From NCBI RefSeq assembly GCF_048771995.1, contig NC_133028.1, positions 6,445,501-6,509,500 of the forward strand: a stretch of DNA of 64,000 nucleotides. The letters run 5' to 3'. The notes below the pieces were generated by a model. It made no database searches. It saw nothing but the letters and a program-made list of their open reading frames with translations, and was not told where the DNA came from. This document shows, one piece after another, positions 54,818 to 64,000 of this stretch (position 1 is the stretch's first letter; each line of letters opens with the position of its first letter). The translations under genes and the position numbers were made by a program. The DNA is from Taeniopygia guttata. Lineage: Eukaryota; Chordata; Aves; Passeriformes; Estrildidae.

Positions 54818-57800
54818 CTGCAAGAGAAGACAGTAGGAGTCTTGCTATTTATGCCTGAAGAGGGTCCCTTTGGTCCAACAATTATTGCAATCTTTAGACT
54901 TTCCAGGTTTGCAAAAATCGTGCCATCTTCTTGTTTGCAATCTCTCTGGATGGACCAGCAGAAGTTTCCTGTCTGTCAGCTGGTTCAGATTCCTTATCAG
55001 GAGACTGAGATGCCGAAAAGACAAAATGCTTTTAAAAATACCTTGGATTCTTAGTAACAGTTTGAGTTTTCTGGTGCCTTTGCAGTTCTTTGCTCTTATT
55101 AATGCCTCCAAGCTATACAAATGAACTGATTCCAACACTGAAATAGTTCTAGTGAATACTCTTTAAATGAGAAACATGTTTTCTTGTAAGTTTTATTGTC
55201 TGACAGATGCTCCTTCCAAACATTTACAGAGAGCTTGCTCACTCTCACACACCATATGTATGTGTTCAAATAAAAGGGGTGAGGCAGCTAAAAATGTCAA
55301 GAGGAAAAAAAAAGTTACATTTCATAATTGCACATACTCACACAGACTGTGTCTCCTGCAAATATGAATTAATTTAAAGTAGTACAGTGTATATTTTTGT
55401 GTGTACAGTACTGTATGCTGGATGATGAAAGGGCTCTGTAACATTGTGGTTTCTTTGGAAAGAGTGGTTTTGGGAAGCTCAGAGATTTTTCTTAGCTGTC
55501 TTCAGAGTAAAAAACCCCAAATAAAAATCTCATTATTACAGTTAAATCTTACATCCTCTATAGCACAGTACATGTACCTACATCACTAAAAATTTTTAAA
55601 TTATGTATGAAAAAATAAGCATTATAGAATGACCCAATTAAAAAATGATGATTAATCTTTAAGTTATTTTCCCAACCACCTTTCAAATAAAGGAAAACAA
55701 AGTGCTTTGTGCCAAACCTGTTAGGTTAACAAATGCTATTGTGACTAATCAGCATTTGAAAATTTTAAAGTGAACCACGAAAATAATATTTAGTGGAGTT
55801 TTCTTTAGAAATTGTGAGGAATGTCACTTAAGTACTTCCCCAGATCTCTAACATGATGGTGCAGCATATGGGAAAAGACCCAAACAAACCCAGTTATTTT
55901 CCAGCTGCAGCTCCCAGGGCATCACAGGTTAAGCACACACCACACAGCTCTAGTGACACACTGTTGTCCACCAAACAACATGTCTGGGCTTTGTGGCACC
56001 TTAACTGGAAACTTCCCTCCCACTCCATGGCAAATCCAAGTCAGGAGGTGAATAAACTGGGATGTCTGGATGGAATTTCTATCAATTATTCTGCTGACAA
56101 CATGGAATCTATTGCAAGTTTCAACATAGATGGCTACAGCACCTATAGCCACAATTCTTCTCTATCTGGGGAGATTTGGGAATCCTGTGGCAGGTTAAGG
56201 CATCTATCCATGGACATGGTCTCTTCCTCCATCCTACGTTAATGGTATGTTTTCCATAGTTGATTTCTCTTCCAGGAGCTAGACTCCACTAAGACAAAGA
56301 GCAAAGAGCCTTCAAGGATACTTTTATACAAGTTCTTTGAGTACTTGTTGAAGAATGATACTTGAATTACATCCAGCTCACTCCCTCCTACGCACAGAAT
56401 TCCAGATCCACAGGTTTCTCAGAGATTTTGATTTAATGACATCCAGCCCGTGCAGCCTGCTAGAACTACACAAAGGTCCCATAAATTTAAAAGTATATTG
56501 CTAAGTGTATTGTTAAAACTACTTTAGTCTTGCATATTTATTATTAAATAGCCTAAACTTCAGATGGTTTTCTTGTGTGTCATCACAATTACTGAGCCTG
56601 TGAAATTCACATTCTAAAACCTACTGTGGCACTGCCAGGACAACACAAAATGAGAACAAAGCAACTAGCTCTGGTCTGGCACAGAAATATTTAATTTATC
56701 AGAATAGCCTCTTCCTTCCAAAGATAAATTGCTGGCAAAAGGCACATAACCAGACTAGATTATTCTGGTTCCATGACTCTGTGTTGTGAATGTACCCAGG
56801 AACAGGACAATACATGCAGGCTGCAGAACTTGGCACTGGACCTTTCCCTGTTTACAGTGAGGGTTTTACTATGACAGATTTCTCATTATTAAGTTCTTCA
56901 GGACCTAGAGCCTCATTCTTATCTTTGTTGAATTCACAATGAAATCATTGGGCAAAATACTGTTAATTTATTTAATTATCTTGTGTCCCTACCCCTCGCC
57001 CCCTGAGGCTAAGTAAAGGGAGAAAAAAAAATAAAAGAAAAAGAAAAAAAACATGCAGAGTAATGTTGTCAGAAAATCCTAACTCGAAGACTCATTGTCT
57101 TATTTCTTTAAATAGAAACTGTGCTAAGTATAATCACTCTCTGACATTGTGAAGGACTTCAAAACACCAAATGTGTCTCGTAGATGGGAAGGAAAACAAA
57201 GAACAGGAAAAAAGTAAATTTCCACTCCATGGATTACTTTCATGGCTAGGAACCACAGATGCCAAATTTCTGTGGGCCAGCAGTAGGAGAAAAAATGCTG
57301 TGGGATCAGAACCTATGCTTGCATTCCCTCTTCAGTTTTTATGTCCCATTAGGAATATGCTGAGAACTCATGGAAAACTGAAAAAGACTTTCCCTTTAGA
57401 AAATATTTACCTGTATTATAAATGTATTTTTTTTCTTTTTCAACAAAATAGCTTTTATTCTTCAAATTTATGTCTCTTCTGGTACACCTATTTTCTATCC
57501 ACATATGTACCTCTAGAGACTCTGAATGCTGGAGGGATTAGTCATAAAAAGCTTGCTTTATTTGAGCATCAGTGCCGAAGTGTGCCTTGGGTTAAATTTT
57601 GCTTGCAGAAGTGTGCAACTTCTGCTGTTTCTTGTCAATATGACAACAGTTTTACAGTTCCTGCAGTCTTTACCAAGCTTCAGAGGATGAAAGCTGGTGT
57701 CCAAACAAAAATGGTATCCAGATAATTTTGGTTTTGAAATGTCAGTCATAATGTTGTCTAAAATAGTCTGGTTATTTCTAACCAAAAATAATTAATGAGA

Positions 57801-58443
57801 AAGCAAGAAAAAAACTACTTAAAAATGCAGCAGTATCATCAATTTCATGTTGGCCCTGGAATAATTTACACTGTACTAAAACATTTAAATGAGCAAGTTC
57901 AGGTTATCACACATGAATATAGAACATTAAAATAATGTAAATTCCAATTTCATTAGTCAAGGAATAATTTAGCTCTTTTTCTGGCAAGCAACCAGATTGC
58001 CATGATTAGTTATGACTTTCCTATTAAATTGTAAAATTAAGAGAAAGAAAAATTTACTGAAATGATTAATCTGAAGTTAGTTTGCCCAGATTTACAAAAC
58101 AGAAGCTCCAAAAGTTTTGTATTTATATTTCTGAGGTATCAACACATATTTCAATTTTGCTAAAATAATTTCCATTCTGCTGACAAGGAGTATATGTGCA
58201 ACTTTGATATTCACAGGCTGCTTAACATGCTTATGACTAGCTAGAATCTCTTTGTCTACCAAGAAAAACATAACATTGTATTACTTAAGAAGGATTATAC
58301 AGCTATACTTTCTCCCCTGTTGTTACCATGGAGACACATATAATTATGGACACTCAGCAATGCCAAAGGTTTGCATTCAGTCAAAACCTTCTGAGCTCTA
58401 AGCTGTAAAATCTCAGGTCCAGAGTGGCAAGCAGCAGAATATT
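54818..58443. other. Upstream of SPON2, no gene recognised
   Basis: Several moderate open frames (57171-57725 plus, 55853-56242 plus, 54845-55138 minus) show no domain, signal or splice pattern I can support. There is no CpG island here, so the SPON2 promoter is not obvious. Confidence 0.5.
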
Positions 58444-58770
58444 TTATGATGGAGAAATTGTGGTGTTGGTTTGGGAGCTTTTACAAAAGAAAGCATTTAC
58501 ATAGGAGAGTAAATTTTTCTTGATGTTGGATGGTAAAACAGTAGTGAAGACAGCTTTAAACTTTATTAATCTTTTGGGAGAAAAATATACTTTGCAGATT
58601 AAAGTACCTAAAGTAAGTACAGACAAACTAAATATGCATAGTGCCACTATATATAATGGAGGTCTAGTTATTTTAGCTGATGGAATCTCTGAACTGTTCA
58701 GCTCATCCTTTAATCCATACCAATATCTGACCAAATTAAAAACTGATGAGCAGTTCTCTGGTCTCCACAA
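58444..58770 (-). CDS. Candidate exon(s) of an unidentified single-pass membrane protein
   Basis: This is a minus-strand open segment of up to 108 codons. It has sequons (NCSS, NSSE), then a proline-bounded hydrophobic span (PLYIVALCIFSLSVLTLGTL), then a basic juxtamembrane stretch (CKVYFSPKRLIKFK) and a short tail to a stop. That order fits the end of a type I membrane protein. The layout loosely recalls cytokine receptors, in which a Pro-containing box follows the span (LIKFKAVFTTVLPSNIKK), but I do not recognise the gene. Likely acceptors are TTTGGTCAG near 58725 and AACAGTTCAG near 58694. No poly-A signal was assigned. It could be a chance open frame. Confidence 0.3.
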   Translation of the reverse strand: MWRPENCSSVFNLVRYWYGLKDELNSSEIPSAKITRPPLYIVALCIFSLSVLTLGTLICKVYFSPKRLIKFKAVFTTVLPSNIKKNLLSYVNAFFCKSSQTNTTISPS

Positions 58771-60759
58771 ACTTTTTTGATAAGCTCTCCATTGATCCTA
58801 CCTCCATGGAACCATCCAAGTAACGGATCCAGGCATCTCTATTCAAGGCTCACTGAGAATTCAAGCCAAGATAAGAAAAAGATAATGAAAAATACAAGTC
58901 TTCTTGACAACAATGACACTCATCAGCATCAAAAACATTTTATGTTGTCTTCTGCATTCTTCTGTCATTGTATTAAAATACTTCCTTAGTATTTAAACAC
59001 CTAATATGTGGCCCAGCCCTAGCTAACAAAATCAAGGTCCTTCATGACAATGATCAGAGGTTATGTTTCTCTTTTGTACTCTCTAGTACCCGATGTGTAT
59101 GACTTTTCTCAACAGTCACCTTCAGCAGTTGTGATGTCCTAATCTATCATTTATCATATGAACTCAGGAATTGTCTTCCACTGTAAGGTCAGAGCCATAT
59201 TCTTCTGGTTCACCACAGTTCTTCAGAATTATATGAAAAGTTGGTCACACAAATGCTTGGCTCTCACAAATACTTCCTGATGCCCTTACCACTAAGGTTA
59301 TCCATCCAATTCATCTGTAGCACAAACCATGAAATCTTGTCATCTCCTTAAGAGGAGTTATCTTGGGAGCAATGAACTCAGCTTGAAACAAGTAATTTAA
59401 ATCCTCTCTGCCATCTCAGCAGCTAAATCACAAATTGGGAGCCTCTTTCCTATGCTATGGCTAATGCTGAAGATAGGAATGAAGCCAACTCACAGGGATT
59501 ACACACCCAGGAGCTCCTTTATCCTTCATCATCATTCAGCCCGCCTTCACTGCACACCTCCCAGTTGGTAGTGCTATTGCCTCTTTGTGTTTCCAGAGGC
59601 CTTTGCAGCAGGATATGGGAGAAGGAATTCATGCTACCTTTTTATCCACTAAAACTCCACAGATCTGAGGGGAAAAAACCCACCTTGTCTGAGCTGTTCA
59701 TCAGCTATTCAGAGCTGTGCATGAGGGTCAGCTTTCAGAGCAGTGTGCTAACCTGGGGCGTGCCTACACCAGCAGCTTTAGCTCCCTGGACTGTACAGCC
59801 TGCAGGACTCAACAGAACTCTGCAACAAACAAAATGTTTAGGAAATGCTAAAGGCAAATCTTGCAGACCTGAGTGTTCAATCTTGCGGTGATCCCTGCTT
59901 TTACATTTCCTTCAGATATCTGCAGGAAAACCTATAACTGAAATAAAAATTTCAATGTGTATTGCACTACAGTTTCATTAAAGTGGAAGACAGGGTATTT
60001 TTGTGGAATTGCACAGACACAAACACAGTGTAAAAAAGAAAGAGAAGCTTTTTGATTACCATTTTAATTCATTCTGTCATTATTCAGTAAGACTGAATAG
60101 ACGGTCTGTGTAGAAATCCCTCTGGTCATTTCAGTGTGGTATTTTGCCATTTTCAGATTCTTGTTCCACTGTTTGCAATGTAAAGAAGTTTGGGATTGTT
60201 TTGTTGGACTTTGATGGTTTTCTCTTATATAATAGAGAATGCTTAATACAGCTGTCTATGCAAAAATTTAGGAGAACTGAAAACTGGCTATGGAGAACAG
60301 GGCAAAACTACAGCAGCATAATTAAAAGAATAAAAATTAATTCTCATTTTGCATCTTCCAGCAAGTCCAATCCTATTATATCTTTCAATTAATTTCTAAA
60401 GTGAAATGAACTTGTGCCATTAACATTTGTATTTCTTATTTGCCATTGAACTTCCACTGGAAAAAGATATAAACCTACAAAGCTACTTTTTAAGGTGTTG
60501 ACTTTTTAAGACCAATTTGTTGCTTTCTTTGCCTTGTAGAAATATCAGTCCTTTATCTCTGTGGCAATACTTTAGAAGGCCACTAAATTATATTTCTAAA
60601 ATAGCCACCATCAACACCACTCTTTGCTTATAATATGTCCTGTTTGACAACCAATTTTGTTGATTTATCTTGTATTTTTTTTTTTCAAAGATCTTAAATC
60701 TACTGAATGATAGCTGTGGAGTTATTAGAGTTACATATTTAATTCATATGAAGAATGGG

Positions 60760-61056
60760 CTACTGAAAAAACTGAATTGGTATTTTCTGGGAACTCATCC
60801 ATACATCACACTTTGCACAGAGCTCTAGTTCAGTGAAAGATCCATTAATTGCCACCACAGCACAGTACCTTTTCCCCACACAAGACTTGTGAGGAGTCAG
60901 TGCAGAATAAGGGTTGCATTGGAATGAGGAGTTGTTACCACTGTCAGAGTGGCACCACATTTTTGGGACCAAGGTGTAATTATTTACCTTCTGCCACGGA
61001 AATTGTGTAGGAAAATCAGTAAAACCTTCTGCTTTCCTGTATAATTCTGCCATCAT
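60760..61056 (-). CDS. Candidate extracellular exon, cysteine- and sequon-rich, unidentified
   Basis: A minus-strand open segment of 98 codons, same strand and about 2 kb upstream of the membrane-span segment at 58.4-58.8 kb. It has six cysteines (WCHS, FQCN, KSCV, RYCA and ELCAKC) and N-glycosylation sequons NYT, NNSS and NGS, a composition typical of a secreted or receptor ectodomain. Possible splice signals are an acceptor (AATTATACAG) near 61035, a donor (GTATGG) near 60805, and an internal donor-like AAGGTAAAT near 60987, which would favour a shorter exon. I cannot name a family. Confidence 0.25.
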   Translation of the reverse strand: MMAELYRKAEGFTDFPTQFPWQKVNNYTLVPKMWCHSDSGNNSSFQCNPYSALTPHKSCVGKRYCAVVAINGSFTELELCAKCDVWMSSQKIPIQFFQ

Positions 61057-61194
61057 TCCTTAGCTTGGTTATGAATAGGATCTAATGACACTAAGAAAAA
61101 CTAGGAATTTCCAGTTTAATGACAGCTGATATATAATAGGCTGTGTCATTCAAGGGCATTAGAATATCTTATAGTAGAGACTGCAAGCACTTGC

Positions 61195-61950
61195 AGTGTT
61201 GCATTTAGCATTCATTAGACCTCATCTAGAGTGTTTTATCCAGTTTTTTTGACCTCACCTAACCTTCAAACAAGACAGATATTGATAAACTCGAGTCAGC
61301 TCATGGGAAGTTTTGTTCAGCCTGGAGAAGAGAAGGTTATCAAGGCAGCCTGATAGTAGCCTCCCAGTGCCTCTAAATAGGTTATCAAGATCACAGAATC
61401 ACAGAATCACTGGTTTGGAAGAGACCTTTAAGATCATCATGTTTAACCCATGCCCTAACACCTTAACTAAACCATTTAGTGAGTGCCACATCCAATCTTT
61501 ATTTAAACACATCTAGGGATGGTGACTCCACCACCTCCTCAGGCAGACAATGCCAGTACTTCATCACTCTTTCAGTAAAAGACTTTTTCCTAACATCCAA
61601 CCTAAATTTCCCTAGGCACAGTTTGAGACTGTTCTCTTGTCCTGTTTGTTGCTGCCTGGCTGCTTCACTATAATGGACATTGGGAGGCTAAAAGACAATG
61701 GGTATCTACTGAGGCAAGAGGGGTTCAAACTGCACATAAGGAAAATTTCATCATCGTAACATCAAGCAGTCAAGTGCTGGAGCAGTTGGTCCAAGGATGC
61801 AGATCAGTCTCCCTGCTTGGGGGCTTTAAGATGAGAGAGGACAATGCCTGACCAGCCTGATCAAATCTCAACGCTGACCCTGCTTTGAGCAGGAGATTGG
61901 ATGAGACACCTCCTGAAGTCCCTTATAACCTGAACTACCCTATGATCTTA
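61195..61950 (+). mobile_element. CR1 LINE copy, split by a second CR1
   Basis: Sense CR1 runs from about 61195 (CATTCATTAGACCTCATCT, TTCAGCCTGGAGAAGAGAAG, GCCTCCCAGTGCC) to about 61387. It resumes near 61668 (GGACATTGGGAGGCTAAAAG, ACTGCACATAAGGAAAATTT, GGATGAGACACCTCCTGAAG) and ends in CTACCCTATGATCTTA. The gap is filled by an opposite-strand CR1. Confidence 0.75.
61388..61666 (-). mobile_element. Younger CR1 LINE nested in the sense CR1
   Basis: TCACAGAATCACAGAATCAC, TTTGGAAGAGACCTTTAAGA, GATGGTGACTCCACCACCTC and TAACATCCAACCTAAATTTC are CR1 3' sequence in reverse. The copy is truncated at its 5' end (right side), near TTGCTGCCTGGC. It is cleaner than its host copy, as expected for a later insertion. 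Confidence 0.85.
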
Positions 61951-64000
61951 TATTATGAAAAAAAATTGTTTCTGATATTACTTCAATGCTTCAGGTAATG
62001 GCAAAAAATTCTCACCTGTCTAATAACTTCAAAGGTTCTCTCCACATATGAGATTTATCTTTCCTAATAAAGGGAATGTAATTGTAAAACTAAGGTTTGT
62101 AAAGGCTGAGGATGTAGGGCTGATGATAGGAATTTTCTACACCATAGAATGGAATTCAGTGAAGAATTCCCTGAGTTAGAACAAACCAATACTCAATGTA
62201 CTAAAGCTAAATGAGCATGGAGAATATGGAGTGAATTAATTAACTGAGAGGTGGCATCTTTGCATTCAGAAACAGGATGATAAAACAGAGTTGTGTTTCT
62301 TTGGGCTCTGGGGAGAACCCCTTCATATGCACATTGTTCTGTGACAGCAGCTTCCACAGAGGTGATGATGTGCTTGTGGAGGGTCTCTGGCTGAAACACA
62401 AATATGACTGTAGAGAGAGAGCTAAATGCATGCCAAAGGACAGTTTATTATGGGAAACTTCAAGTCTTTTGTGACCTCCTCACAAGAAGCAACCAGGCTG
62501 TTTTTTTCAATCTTTAATAAATGGTGTGAGACAAATTCATATCAGATGTTCTTAATTAACAATACTCCTATCATTATGCTGCCAGCCATCCTCATTTAAA
62601 CCCTTTGAGCTGGGAGGTTATCATAGATACATTGTGTTGTGTATAGAAATACTTGATTTTTCCTCGTCTATACATATGCCCCAATGTACAGAAAGAAACT
62701 TTCAAAAGAATTACAAACTCTGGCAGCAGAAAAGAAGCAGCTTTCAGGGCATATATACCCAAGAGCACAAAAAGTACTAAAAGTATTATAGAGGAGAAGA
62801 AGCAAGACTATTAAATATAAGACATTATTGTTTCTGACCACAGGCCAGCCAATATTACTTGTCTACAACCAAAAACTTGCTCTTCCCCAGAAACATTGAA
62901 CAAAATAAATTGTTCTATTTGCCCTTCGGTTCTCAACAAAACTCAGGGGAATGCAAACTGTAAGAACAAATATTTTCTAAATCAGTATTTTTGCCAGCAT
63001 TGAATAAAGTGAAATTATATTTTTAAAAATAAAAAAAGAGAGTTTGCTGTTTTGAAATGGAAGAAAGCATCTGGTTAAAAGATTGGTTATATGATTTCTT
63101 GCAATTTATACTGCTGTTTCAAATGTCTGCATTATTAATAATTATAAGTGCCTGAGTGTGAAGTTTATTTTTCAGTTATTACAGTGAAAAAGTGAACTCT
63201 ACAACAAGATGACAAGTTTAAGTTTTTTCCATTGTATTCTACCTTAACTACAAATTAGGGATAAATTTATATCAATTTATATCTCAGGAAGCTTTGCTGC
63301 TCATTTACTTCTTTTGCTTCTAAAACTAAATCAGTGTCAAGCATCATTCTAGGGCACACTGTATTGTTAGAAATGCTTGAATGGATTTTTAATTCTGAAG
63401 CACTGGTATAAATATGAATTAGCATCAATAGAAACACTCTACAATTATGTCAATGTGAACATAATCTGAATCTGACCTAGTCTTTTAAAAGATGTAAAGC
63501 TCATATTGTAATTCCTTTTGTCAACAGAAAAGTCATTTCCCAGACCACATTTTAATTAACCACCCTGAATTCCCTTTGCAGATTCAATTAAGGAAAGATA
63601 TTATTCTTCACTTCTTGTCCTAACCTGTCCTTCAAAGTGACAGTGCAGTTTGCTGATATACTATCAGTTATGGATTCTGAGGAACTGTTTAGGTGTTGTT
63701 TGGACAACATTTCATAATTATGAATAAAATGCATGATTAGAATAAAAGGGGAAAATACATTAAAATGTTACAGTTACCCTTAAAACTAAGGGTAAATAAG
63801 CACAGAACTGGGGAAGGACTTCAGTAATCATCTTCACACTTTTATTTCCTAGTCCCGACATTTAGTTTTCTTATGTGCCATAATAGCCCTATACAACACT
63901 TTTGACATTCCTAACTATCTCTGGAATTGCTGAAATAGAAAAAGCCAGAAGAATCAAAACCAGAAATCTAAAAGCATTGATTTAATCCTCTAAATATCAG
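61951..64000. other. Intergenic, no gene recognised
   Basis: AT-rich unique sequence with only short open frames. In human the next gene beyond SPON2 is CTBP1, but no CTBP1 exon was found before the window ends. Confidence 0.6.

Noticed and set aside
57171-57725. Plus-strand open frame of 184 codons, the longest in the window
   Set aside because: No domain, no signal or membrane pattern, no splice or promoter context, and low-complexity AT-rich parts. Length alone is not enough.
59457-59891. Plus-strand open frame of 144 codons
   Set aside because: Composition looks random, with no recognisable motif and no supporting splice sites.

Overview
The window looks like avian nuclear DNA, probably from a songbird. 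The support is (1) several CR1 LINE fragments, some ending in the ATTCTATGA-type tail typical of birds; (2) one LTR fossil of about 470 bp that, from memory, resembles a family common in passerines; and (3) three spliced genes whose order and strand match human 4p16.3 (RNF212 - TMED11P - SPON2). No bacterial features, CRISPR arrays or tRNA/rRNA genes were seen.

Layout. 1-19.8 kb holds no gene I can recognise, only CR1 pieces, an LTR, simple repeats and unique AT-rich DNA. 19.8-35.9 kb is RNF212 on the minus strand, a RING-type meiotic crossover factor. I reconstructed eleven coding exons, one of them of unresolved status, and its first exon lies in the only clear CpG island of the window. 39.25-44.4 kb is TMED11 on the minus strand, a p24-family cargo receptor. 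Its five exons splice into an uninterrupted 217-codon frame, whereas the human copy is named as a pseudogene. 49.3-53.9 kb is SPON2 on the minus strand, a secreted matrix protein with a spondin domain and a C-terminal thrombospondin repeat. Its five coding exons give 330 residues, and a likely upstream non-coding exon lies at 54755-54817. 54.8-64 kb has no recognised gene. It does contain minus-strand open segments at 58.4-58.8 kb (with a membrane span) and 60.8-61.06 kb (cysteine- and sequon-rich) that look like exons of an unidentified type I membrane protein. It also has a nested CR1 insertion at 61.2-61.95 kb.

The three genes share a strand but not a pathway: meiotic recombination (RNF212), ER-Golgi transport (TMED11), and extracellular matrix/innate recognition (SPON2). 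Their grouping is best read as ancient synteny. All exon borders were placed by eye from splice signals, frame continuity and remembered family sequences. No alignment or database search was run.
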